This document shows, in pieces, positions 1-7,394 of a stretch of DNA of 64,000 bases. The first letter of the stretch is position 1, and each line of letters opens with the position of its first letter. The position numbers were made by a program, and so were the translations under genes. Below the pieces are notes generated by a model, which saw nothing but the letters and a program-made list of their open reading frames with translations, searched no databases and was not told the origin of the DNA. Source of the stretch: Curtobacterium sp. UNCCL20 (lineage in GTDB: Bacteria > Actinomycetota > Actinomycetes > Actinomycetales > Microbacteriaceae); contig NZ_FNKG01000001.1 of assembly GCF_900101675.1 (NCBI RefSeq), positions 1,866,341-1,930,340 of the forward strand, read 5' to 3'.

Positions 1-2625
1 GCGCCGGTGCAGGACACGGGCGCCCGGGTGCTCGACGAGACCGACCTGCCGCACAGCGTCGCCTTCGTCGACCTGTACGAGGGCGACCTCGCCGGCGACG
101 CGGCAGCCGTGGTGAGCCGCTGGGCGAAGAACGACAGCCTCACCGCCGAGTGGCAACCGGGTGGTGGCCGGGAGACCGGCGGGATCCGCGCCGTCGTCGG
201 ACAGGGGCCGAGCGAGCCACTCGCCCTCGACCTGCGGGTGCACGGCCCGCACGCCCTGGTGGGCGGGACCACCGGCTCCGGCAAGAGCGAGTTCCTGCAG
301 ACCTGGATCATGGGCATGGCCACCGAGTACTCGCCCGACCGGGTGACGTTCCTGCTCGTCGACTACAAGGGCGGAGCGGCCTTCGCCGAGTGCGTCGGCC
401 TGCCGCACACGGTCGGCCTCGTCACCGACCTCAACCAGCACCTGGTCCGCCGTGCGCTCACGTCGTTGCGCGCCGAGCTCCGGTACCGGGAGCACCTGCT
501 GGGCGAACGCGGCGCGAAGGACCTGGTGACCCTCGAACAGCGGGGTGACCCGGCGGCCCCGCCCTCGCTCGTCATCGTGATCGACGAGTTCGCGGCACTC
601 GCGTCGGAGATCCCCGAGTTCATCGACGGCGTGATCGACGTCGCCCAGCGCGGACGCTCCCTGGGGCTGCACCTCGTGATGGCCACCCAGCGACCGAGCG
701 GGGTCATCAAGGACTCCCTCCGCGCGAACACCAACCTCCGCATCGCGCTCCGCGTCGCCGACCCGGTCGACAGCGAGGACGTGCTGGGTGTTGCCGACGC
801 AGCGTTCTTCGACCCGGGGACGCCCGGCCGAGCGGCGGCGAAGATCGGTCCCGGTCGGGTGCTCGACTTCCAGACGGCGTACCTCGGCGGTCGGTCGGAC
901 GACGTCGTCCACGAACCCGACGTCGACGTGCAGGACTTCCCGTTCGAGCCGGGCAGCGTCTGGCCGAGCACCACCCGTGCGCCGCGGGACACCACCCGGG
1001 CGAAGGACATCGAACGGCTCGCGGCCACCATCGCACGAGCCGCGGACGACCGATCCCTCGCGGTGCCGCGGAAGCCGTGGCTCGATCAGCTCCCGGACAC
1101 GATCGACGTCGGGGCGCTGCCGGCCTCCGACGGCTCGAACCTCGTCATCGGCACGGTCGACGTCCCCGAGGCGCAGCAGCAGACCGCCTTCGGCATCGAC
1201 CTCGACGTCGTCGGCAACCTCGTCGTCCTCGGTGCCGGCGGCAGCGGCAAGTCGGCAGCCCTCCGAGCCGTCGCGGTCGCCGCCTCCTCGGTCGCCGACC
1301 GGTTCCCGGTGCAGATCACCGCCCTCGACTTCGGTGGCGGCGGGATGAGCATGCTCGAGGACCTGCCCACGGTGGGGACCGTCATCAGCGGGCCGGACGA
1401 CGAACGCATCACGCGCCTCCTGGCCGACCTCGAAGCGACCATCTCGGACCGCTCGACGCGGTTCGCCGCTGCACGCGCCGCGAACCTGCGCGAGTACCGG
1501 AGTGTCACCGGCGTCGCGGAGCCGCGCATCCTGGTCCTCGTCGACGGGGTGGGGGCGTTCCGGAACGAGTACGAGTTCCGGCCCGGGTCGCAGCAGGTGT
1601 TCGACCAGGTCGTCGCGATCGCGGCGACCGGCCGGGCACTCGGCGTGCACTTCGTGATGGCCGCCGACCGGATCGGGGCGTTCCCGTCGAACCTGCAGGC
1701 GACGATCGGCGAGCGGATCGTGCTGCGACTGGCCAGCGACCTCGAGTACACCGCCGCGGACGTCCCCGTCGACGTGCTCGAGGACGCCGTCCCCGGTCGC
1801 GGCCTGGTCGACGAGCACGAGGTGCAGCTCGGCGTCCCCGGTGGCAGCGCCGACCTCGTCGTGCAGAGCGCCGCCGTCGACGAGCTCGCGGTCGATCTGC
1901 GCCGGCGCGGGGTCGCATCGGCACCCCCGATCCGACGGCTGCCCACGGTCGTCGACCGGGCAGCCCTGCCGTCAGCGGTCGACGGCCGTCCGACGATCGG
2001 GCTCGCCGACGACACCCTCGCACCGATCGGGATCCCCACCGACGGCCTGTTCGTCGTCACGGGGCCGTTCGGGTCAGGACGCTCGACGACCATGCAAACC
2101 CTCATCCGCTCCGTGCGCGAGACCTGGCCGGAACGACCCGCGCACCTGATCGTCGGGAGGCGCTCCGCGTTGCGAGACGCCACCGACTGGGCATCCGCCT
2201 CCACCGACGGCAGCGCAGCCGAGACCCTCGCCGGCTCGCTCGCGACCATGCTCGAGTCCGACTCGATCGAGCCGGCTGCCGAGCCGGTCATCGTCATCGA
2301 GAACGTCGGCGACTTCGAGGGGCTCCCTGCCGAGGGGCAGGTCGCCCGGCTCATCAAGGCCGCGCGGCGAGCGGGCGTCTTCGTGTTGGCCGAGGCGGAC
2401 ACCGTCACCGCGCCCAGCGCCTGGCAGCTCTTCGGGGAGCTGAAGACCGCCCGGGCGGGCATCGCGCTCCAGCCCGAGGAGACCGACGGGCTGACCCTGT
2501 TCCGCACCGCGTTCCCGCGGGTCACCCGGTCCGACTTCCCGGTCGGACGGGGCATCATGGTCGACTCCGGACGGATCACCCGGGTGCAGGTCGCCCACAA
2601 CGCGGACGCTGTCGTACCCCGCTGA
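1..2625 (+). CDS. eccC: Type VII secretion FtsK/SpoIIIE ATPase EccC, 3' part
   Basis: This is the motor ATPase of an ESX/type VII secretion system, a membrane-bound protein that recognises WXG100 substrates. The reading frame is open at the window edge, so the N-terminus (membrane segments, usually ~400 further residues) is missing. Numbering from the GTG at base 7, three FtsK-like ATPase modules are visible. Module 1 is intact, with Walker A GTTGSGKS at 87-94 and Walker B with D193-E194. Module 2 has Walker A GAGGSGKS at 409-416, but its Walker B reads VDGVG. Module 3 has GPFGSGRS at 686-693, with Arg in place of the catalytic Lys, and VIENVG for Walker B. One catalytic and two degenerate modules is the known EccC pattern. 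The downstream small helical proteins and hydrolase are its likely substrates. Confidence 0.93.
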   Translation, partial: APVQDTGARVLDETDLPHSVAFVDLYEGDLAGDAAAVVSRWAKNDSLTAEWQPGGGRETGGIRAVVGQGPSEPLALDLRVHGPHALVGGTTGSGKSEFLQTWIMGMATEYSPDRVTFLLVDYKGGAAFAECVGLPHTVGLVTDLNQHLVRRALTSLRAELRYREHLLGERGAKDLVTLEQRGDPAAPPSLVIVIDEFAALASEIPEFIDGVIDVAQRGRSLGLHLVMATQRPSGVIKDSLRANTNLRIALRVADPVDSEDVLGVADAAFFDPGTPGRAAAKIGPGRVLDFQTAYLGGRSDDVVHEPDVDVQDFPFEPGSVWPSTTRAPRDTTRAKDIERLAATIARAADDRSLAVPRKPWLDQLPDTIDVGALPASDGSNLVIGTVDVPEAQQQTAFGIDLDVVGNLVVLGAGGSGKSAALRAVAVAASSVADRFPVQITALDFGGGGMSMLEDLPTVGTVISGPDDERITRLLADLEATISDRSTRFAAARAANLREYRSVTGVAEPRILVLVDGVGAFRNEYEFRPGSQQVFDQVVAIAATGRALGVHFVMAADRIGAFPSNLQATIGERIVLRLASDLEYTAADVPVDVLEDAVPGRGLVDEHEVQLGVPGGSADLVVQSAAVDELAVDLRRRGVASAPPIRRLPTVVDRAALPSAVDGRPTIGLADDTLAPIGIPTDGLFVVTGPFGSGRSTTMQTLIRSVRETWPERPAHLIVGRRSALRDATDWASASTDGSAAETLAGSLATMLESDSIEPAAEPVIVIENVGDFEGLPAEGQVARLIKAARRAGVFVLAEADTVTAPSAWQLFGELKTARAGIALQPEETDGLTLFRTAFPRVTRSDFPVGRGIMVDSGRITRVQVAHNADAVVPR

Positions 2626-2728
2626 CGGGGGGTAGACATATCGTGCGCGAGGAAATATCAGGTGGTGCTACGGTGGGCGAAGTCGCCGGAGGGGCTGGCG
2701 ACATCGACCACCGTGAAGGGGTGCAACC

Positions 2729-3025
2729 GTGGCCAACATCAACGTCTCGTACCAGGAGCTCAACAGCAACGCGGACCGGCTCGTCGCCGGACGTGACGAG
2801 ATCAACGCGACGCTCTCGAAGCTGCAGGCGCAGATCGCCTCGCTGACCCAGGCGGGCTTCCAGACCGACCGCTCGTCAGGCGCCTACAACGAGGCGTACC
2901 AGCGCTTCACCAGCGGCGCGCAGAACACCATCGGCGGACTGAACGACCTCGCGCAGTTCCTGCGCACCACCGCCCAGACGCTGGGCGACGTGGACCAGCA
3001 GCTGGCGTCGAAGCTCGGTCGCTGA
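2729..3025 (+). CDS. WXG100/ESAT-6-like protein lacking the Trp
   Basis: A 98-residue, cysteine-free, mostly helical protein with the length and charge pattern of WXG100 (EsxA/EsxB-like) T7SS substrates, which form helical-hairpin dimers and leave through EccC. The turn between the two helices reads TQAGFQTDRS at about 45-54, so the hallmark W-x-G is replaced by G-F-Q. The GTG start follows AAGGGG. It begins 103 nt after the eccC stop; that gap holds a TACGGT-like -10, so it may have its own promoter. Family assignment rests on length, helix pattern and position next to eccC. Confidence 0.8.
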   Translation: MANINVSYQELNSNADRLVAGRDEINATLSKLQAQIASLTQAGFQTDRSSGAYNEAYQRFTSGAQNTIGGLNDLAQFLRTTAQTLGDVDQQLASKLGR

Positions 3026-3100
3026 GCCGATCAGGAATGGTGGCGGGGACCGGCGCTGCCGTGGTGTGGCGCCGGTCGACCGTCGTCGTGGGGGTGCAGT

Positions 3101-3388
3101 GTGAGCGGGAAGCTCAAGATCTCGTACGCCGCGCTCGAAGCGCTGGCGACGAAGGTGACGTCCGCGGGGGACGACATCGAGATCGGCGCACGAATCCGGG
3201 CCGGTCAGGGGAACACCGAACTCGGGTCGGACGTCGTGTCGAACGCGCTGTCGGACGCGACGCGTCAGCAGGTGCAGCGATCGCAGATCGCAGCGGACAG
3301 CATCCGGGCAGCCGGCAAGTTCCCGCTGACGGTCAAGCGGTCCTACGCAGACGCCGATGCGGCGCAGGCGAAGGCAGCGGCGCAGTGA
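3101..3388 (+). CDS. Small helical T7SS partner protein
   Basis: A 95-residue Ala-rich predicted helical protein with no cysteine, signal peptide or membrane segment. It starts with GTG at 3101. Its stop overlaps the GTG start of the following hydrolase gene (GTGA), so the two are probably translationally coupled. Size, composition and position between a WXG100-like gene and a large T7SS substrate suggest a dedicated targeting partner or chaperone for the hydrolase, like the small Lap-type partners of LXG or reverse-arranged T7SS effectors. No WXG motif is seen. The role is inferred from context. Confidence 0.72.
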   Translation: MSGKLKISYAALEALATKVTSAGDDIEIGARIRAGQGNTELGSDVVSNALSDATRQQVQRSQIAADSIRAAGKFPLTVKRSYADADAAQAKAAAQ

Positions 3389-5148
3389 ACTGGACCGAAG
3401 ACGACCCGGGCCGGGGGAGTCCCGCCGGCATCCAGGGCATCGCCGCGCTGCGGACAGCGCGAGCATCCAGGATCCGTGACGCTCAGCGCGCCGTCCAGAC
3501 CGCCGGTTCGAACTCCGGCGTCGAATGGGAAGCATCGAGTCAGCAGTCGTTCGCGGCGGAGCTGTCGAAGCACGCGGCCGACATCGAGCTCGTCGCGGCG
3601 GGACTCGAGAAGCAGGCGACGGCGTTGACGACGTACGCGGGGCAGTTGTCGCAGATCAAGGACCGGCAGGTGGTGCTGGAGACGCAGCGGGCGAACGCCG
3701 AGAGCGATCTGGCGACCGCGCACTCCAAGATGCCGCTCCCGGACCTCATCCCGTCGAGCGTGCCGAACTTCCCGGGGAGCTCTCGGCAGGAATCCGGGCC
3801 CGACCCCGACACCGAGCGCCGGAAGGCGGCGGCGCAGGGGCAGATCGATGACGCGCAGTCGAAGATCCGAGCGGTGGACGCGGCGTGGGACACCCTGATC
3901 TCCGATCGACGACGGATCGACGCGACGTGCGCAGCGGCGCTCCAGAGCAACGAGGTCCTCGGTTCCGTCGCCGCATTCTCAGCCTCGGCAATCGCTGCGG
4001 GTTCGCCCGGCGCGCTGCTGGATCGACTGAAGAACCTCAGCGAAGCGGACCTGGCGATCGTCCTGGCCGAACACCCCGAACTGGCAGACCGTGTGAACGA
4101 GGCCTCCCCGGCCGAGGTCGCCGCCTGGTGGCAGTCGATGGGAGCCGCGCAACAGCAGGCCTTCATCGCCGGGATGCCGAGCGTCATCGGTTCGCTCAAC
4201 GGAGTGTCGGCGCTCGATCGGGTCGCGGCGAACCGTCTCAACGCCGCGAAGCGGCTCCAGGCACTCGAGAAGACCCTCGCCGGGTGGAAGAAGCAGGCCG
4301 CAGAGCCGGGCCAGTCGTCCGTGCGGCTCGCCGAGATCGCCGACCTCGAGCAGGAGATCGGCTACCTGCACAAGGCCGTCGATGAGCCACCGACGGTGCA
4401 GCTCTACCTGTACGACAAGGACGCTGACCGGATCATCGAGATGGTCGGCACGCCGTCGTCCGCCACGCAGAAGGTGGTCACCTACACGCCCGGGACGCTC
4501 GCGAACATCGAGCAGTTCTACGATGGCGACACACAGCAGATCGCCCAGTGGTTGCAGCGACAGGATCGCGACGGGCTCGTGGCGTTCGTGTACAAGGACG
4601 GAAGGTACCCGCAGAATCCGCTGACCGAAGCCAACGACGAGGAGTACGGGCGGACGACGGGTCGACAACTCAAGGAATTCGAAGACGGCGTCTTCCGCGA
4701 CCCCCTTCTTGCCGGGAAGCAGTCGATCGGCATCGGGCACAGCTGGGGCACATCGAACATCACCTCAGCCGAGGCGGAGGGTGCCCGGTGGAGCACCGTC
4801 ATCTCGCTGTCGGGAGCAGGCGCGCCCGTCGATTGGAAGAAGAACCCCGGCACCTCGTACGCCGACTTCTCGTACAACGACATCTTGCAAACCGCGCAGG
4901 ACCTTCGAATCGGGGACCATGGCGCTGTTTGGGGAGGTCGTAATCCCCGGGACATCGGTTTCGACCACGGTGACTACTACGAGGCTCCGATGAGCTGGAA
5001 CCATTTTCCCGGGAGTGCCGCCGTCAGTTGGATCCTTCCGGCGACCGCGGGGGTTGATTCTCACAACCTCGCAGCTTCGGCCGATCCCCACAACGCGAAA
5101 CTTCTCGACGACATGAGGGAGTACATTTACAATGGAAGCGGAAAATGA
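3385..5148 (+). CDS. Putative T7SS effector: helical N-terminus plus alpha/beta hydrolase
   Basis: A 587-residue protein. I chose the GTG at 3385, which overlaps the preceding stop, over longer in-frame extensions to 3037 that would run through the upstream gene. Residues ~1-300 are helical and coiled-coil-like (rich in Q, E, A and K), as in WXG/LXG-type T7SS targeting regions. The C-terminal half is an alpha/beta hydrolase of the DUF1023 type, with nucleophile elbow GHSWG (Ser453) and several later His. The family contains T7SS-secreted lipases and esterases. No Sec signal is seen. The last ~90 codons fall in base composition, and two lipoprotein genes follow at once (4-nt ATGA overlap). I infer a secreted lipase or esterase effector whose neighbours may protect the producer. 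The substrate is unknown. Confidence 0.8.
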   Translation: MNWTEDDPGRGSPAGIQGIAALRTARASRIRDAQRAVQTAGSNSGVEWEASSQQSFAAELSKHAADIELVAAGLEKQATALTTYAGQLSQIKDRQVVLETQRANAESDLATAHSKMPLPDLIPSSVPNFPGSSRQESGPDPDTERRKAAAQGQIDDAQSKIRAVDAAWDTLISDRRRIDATCAAALQSNEVLGSVAAFSASAIAAGSPGALLDRLKNLSEADLAIVLAEHPELADRVNEASPAEVAAWWQSMGAAQQQAFIAGMPSVIGSLNGVSALDRVAANRLNAAKRLQALEKTLAGWKKQAAEPGQSSVRLAEIADLEQEIGYLHKAVDEPPTVQLYLYDKDADRIIEMVGTPSSATQKVVTYTPGTLANIEQFYDGDTQQIAQWLQRQDRDGLVAFVYKDGRYPQNPLTEANDEEYGRTTGRQLKEFEDGVFRDPLLAGKQSIGIGHSWGTSNITSAEAEGARWSTVISLSGAGAPVDWKKNPGTSYADFSYNDILQTAQDLRIGDHGAVWGGRNPRDIGFDHGDYYEAPMSWNHFPGSAAVSWILPATAGVDSHNLAASADPHNAKLLDDMREYIYNGSGK

Positions 5149-5633
5149 AGAAGATCAGTGTCGTCGGTGTCATCATCGTGATGACATTGCTCGCTGGATG
5201 CGCGATGAATAGCGATCTCCCGAAAGACCCGGACGCGCGCGTAGCCCAACTCAAGAAAATCACGCAACAAGCTGAGTCGAAAGCAATCGCGTTGGTGCCT
5301 CGAGCAGAGGTGAAAGAGATCGAGCAGCTCCCGACCGGTTCGTTCTTGAAGTGCGGCGATGGTTACCGGTGGATGGGTGGCATCCGAGCGAAGTTGGAGA
5401 ATGGAGTTGATGGAGGCGAGACGCAGCGTGCTCTCGCCGAGTCGGCCGCCCACGAAGGCTACTCGGTGACAGAAGACAAAGTCCTGACCGGCGCCACGCG
5501 GTTCGAACTCGTGGACGGCAAGGGTGTACAGCTCCTCGTGACGCTGTACGAAAACGAAACACTCTTGAACGTCACGTCGGCGTCGCCTTGCGCCGCGCTT
5601 CCAGGCGACTATCGGCCACCTGCCGAACTCTGA
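5145..5633 (+). CDS. Tandem lipoprotein 1, candidate immunity protein
   Basis: A 162-residue lipoprotein with a short Lys-rich start, a hydrophobic stretch and lipobox LAGC, giving lipidated Cys19. The mature part opens AMNSDLPKDPDARVAQLKK and holds one conserved pair of cysteines. It is paralogous to the next gene, sharing LAGCAMNS.LP.DP.AR, a central FLKC/FLSC segment and a C-terminal LLVT block. Its ATG overlaps the hydrolase stop. GC is well below the rest of the window. A surface-anchored lipoprotein coupled to a T7SS hydrolase is the expected layout of an immunity factor, by analogy with TilA and the lipase TslA of Staphylococcus aureus. That role is inferred. Confidence 0.78.
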   Translation: MKKISVVGVIIVMTLLAGCAMNSDLPKDPDARVAQLKKITQQAESKAIALVPRAEVKEIEQLPTGSFLKCGDGYRWMGGIRAKLENGVDGGETQRALAESAAHEGYSVTEDKVLTGATRFELVDGKGVQLLVTLYENETLLNVTSASPCAALPGDYRPPAEL

Positions 5634-5667
5634 CGATTTCCGGGACAGGGTGACGGGTGAGACCACA

Positions 5668-6153
5668 ATGCTTCTGCGCGTATCCGCATTGCTCCTGCTC
5701 CCGATGCTCTTGGCGGGGTGTGCCATGAACAGCGGGCTCCCTGCCGACCCGGAGGCGCGGATCGCAGCGGTCAAGAAGGCCACTCAGGCGACGGAACGAA
5801 AGGTGGTGAATCTCCTTTCGAGCGGAGATGTGGCTTCCGTGAAGCAGATCGACGAAGGCTCTTTCCTGTCTTGCTCGAACGGTTATCAATGGTCCGGTAA
5901 CATTCGCGCGACTCTGTCGAGCGGAGCTGTTGGCGATGACGCTCAGCGTGGCCTGGCGAGGTCTGCTGCAAAGCGGGGTTTCGAGGTGAGCGAAGACAGG
6001 ATGCTGCGAGGCGGGCGTCGTTACGAACTGGTGAACAAGGAAGGTGCAAGGCTCCTTGTGACCGTCTGGAACGAAGGCACGGTTCTCGACATCGATTCTT
6101 TTTCGCAGTGCTTCAGTGTTCCTGCTGACTACGATCCGCCTCGTCTGTACTGA
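5668..6153 (+). CDS. Tandem lipoprotein 2, paralogue of the preceding gene
   Basis: From the ATG at 5668 the protein has 161 residues with lipobox LAGC and lipidated Cys18. An in-frame GTG at 5650 would add six residues before the signal peptide and is less likely. The mature sequence follows the same plan as the upstream lipoprotein (AMNSGLPADPEAR, FLSCSNGYQWSG, C-terminal DSFSQCFSVP). Expression is likely shared with the hydrolase operon (34-nt gap). Tandem, diverged lipoprotein copies next to a secreted hydrolase suggest selection on immunity specificity. No enzymatic motif is seen. Confidence 0.78.
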   Translation: MLLRVSALLLLPMLLAGCAMNSGLPADPEARIAAVKKATQATERKVVNLLSSGDVASVKQIDEGSFLSCSNGYQWSGNIRATLSSGAVGDDAQRGLARSAAKRGFEVSEDRMLRGGRRYELVNKEGARLLVTVWNEGTVLDIDSFSQCFSVPADYDPPRLY

Positions 6154-6159
6154 ACTCGA

Positions 6160-6655
6160 GTGCTGTGCCGAACATCCACGATGTGGCGCGACGACGTCGA
6201 TCGACAATCAGCAGCTATTGCTCCGCCTCAAGAGCGTCATCGACGAGAAGCTCGGTTCCCGTGTTTCTGCCTGCCGGGGAACTTTCACCGTGCTCGGCGC
6301 TCCTGAACAGCCGATGTCTGTCCCGGCTGAGTTCATCATGCTGTGGTCGAAGCCACCGATGGAACGGTTCCGGCCACAGCGCCGATCACGATGTTCCTAC
6401 GGGCTGGAACGATTCTCCCTCCGGTGTTGACTCAGACAACGTGAGTCCTTCGACGAAATCACTCCAAGAGCTCAGTACGGCGGTTATGACGTGGAAGGTC
6501 AAGCGTCAACCGAAGGTGATCCTCGCCTCAGGCTCAGCGCTGCAGGAGGGGAGACCCTGTACTTGTCTCCGCGCAGTGGACGAGCGATGGATCTCGACTC
6601 TTTCTCGAACTGTTTCACGCTTCCGGACGGGTTCCAGACCCGTGGGAACTACTGA
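6160..6655 (+). pseudogene. Decayed third copy of the tandem lipoprotein
   Basis: A stretch with no intact ORF. From 6473 to 6655 one frame reads QYGGYDVEGQ, then LRLSAAGGETLYLS, then MDLDSFSNCFTLPDG and a stop. This aligns with the C-terminus of the preceding lipoprotein (RGFEV, YELVNKEGARLLVT, DIDSFSQCFSVPADY). Just upstream the similarity seems to move to another frame near 6475 (SPSGVDSDN, SLQELSTA against SSGAVGDDAQ, GLARSAA), and a TGA at 6428 closes the downstream frame. No start codon with a signal peptide could be found, so the N-terminal half is scrambled or lost. The 5' boundary is approximate. Confidence 0.6.
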
Positions 6656-6745
6656 ACGGGACTGCACGCGAGCCAGTCCGCGACGTTCGAGACCTTCGGC
6701 GGCCGTCGGGCGACGCCGCGGGCTGCTCAGCCACCGGAGCTCCCG

Positions 6746-7324
6746 TCAGGACGAGAAGTCCCACGAGATGTGCTGCCCCGGGTGGTACCAGATCAGCGCC
6801 GCGATCAAGAGCCCGACGACCGTCGCTCCGTTGATGATCGCGCACGCGATCCACCAGCGTGACCGAGGACTCCTGACCACGTTGATGACCAGTAGGACGA
6901 AGGCGATCGCCAGGAACACTACGGTGACCGCGGACCCCCGGACGGCGAATCCCGCCATCGCCGGACGGGTGACGTCGAGCGGAGCGCCGAACGCAGCGAT
7001 GAACACGACGCAGAAGACGCCGAGGGCAGTCGCGAGGATCCCGACGCCGTTCGCGAAGATCGCCGCCGCGAGTGCCACCGACCCGGTCGCAGCACCGGTC
7101 CGGCGCGGTGCCACCGTCACGGCAGGTCGGACCCGCGAGCGGAGCTCCTGCGGCTGTGCCGCCGGCGCAAGCGCAAGCGCAGGGGCCGGCGCATGCGCAG
7201 GGGCCGGCGCATGCGCAGGGGCCGGCGCAGGCGCAAACACAGGCGCAGAAGGGCACGCGGGCGACGGTGCTCGGTCGGCGGGCGCCGGCGACGGTGTCGC
7301 TGCCCAAGCGTCCTGATCCGTCAC
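6746..7324 (-). CDS. Membrane protein with Pro/Ala-repeat N-terminus
   Basis: A 192-residue protein of unknown function. The GTG at 7324 is preceded by an excellent GAGGGGGAA ribosome site, so the longer frame to 7456 is not used. Residues ~20-75 are a cytosolic or exposed Pro/Ala-rich linker with PAPAHA-type repeats, encoded by imperfect 15-nt DNA repeats at 7166-7250. Then come about four hydrophobic segments, beginning GSVALAAAIFANGVGILATA, and a short C-terminal tail HISWDFSS. The repeat length may vary between strains. It lies 70 nt downstream of recQ in the same direction. Confidence 0.75.
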   Translation of the reverse strand: MTDQDAWAATPSPAPADRAPSPACPSAPVFAPAPAPAHAPAPAHAPAPALALAPAAQPQELRSRVRPAVTVAPRRTGAATGSVALAAAIFANGVGILATALGVFCVVFIAAFGAPLDVTRPAMAGFAVRGSAVTVVFLAIAFVLLVINVVRSPRSRWWIACAIINGATVVGLLIAALIWYHPGQHISWDFSS

Positions 7325-7394
7325 GGTGTTCCCCCTCGTCGCACGTGCACAGCCATCCTGGCACGCAGCCGCAGCCGCAGCGGCAGCGTCAGCG

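Noticed and set aside
1..2625. FtsK DNA translocase
   Set aside because: Three ATPase modules with degenerate second and third, no gamma domain, and WXG100-like gene downstream indicate EccC.
3037..3384. Upstream extension of the hydrolase ORF
   Set aside because: It would overlap the 95-aa gene entirely; the GTG at 3385 with stop/start overlap is the better start.
6165..7316. 383-codon forward ORF over the lipoprotein remnant
   Set aside because: Its second half is antisense to a well-supported membrane protein with a strong ribosome site, and its first half only partly follows the paralogue.
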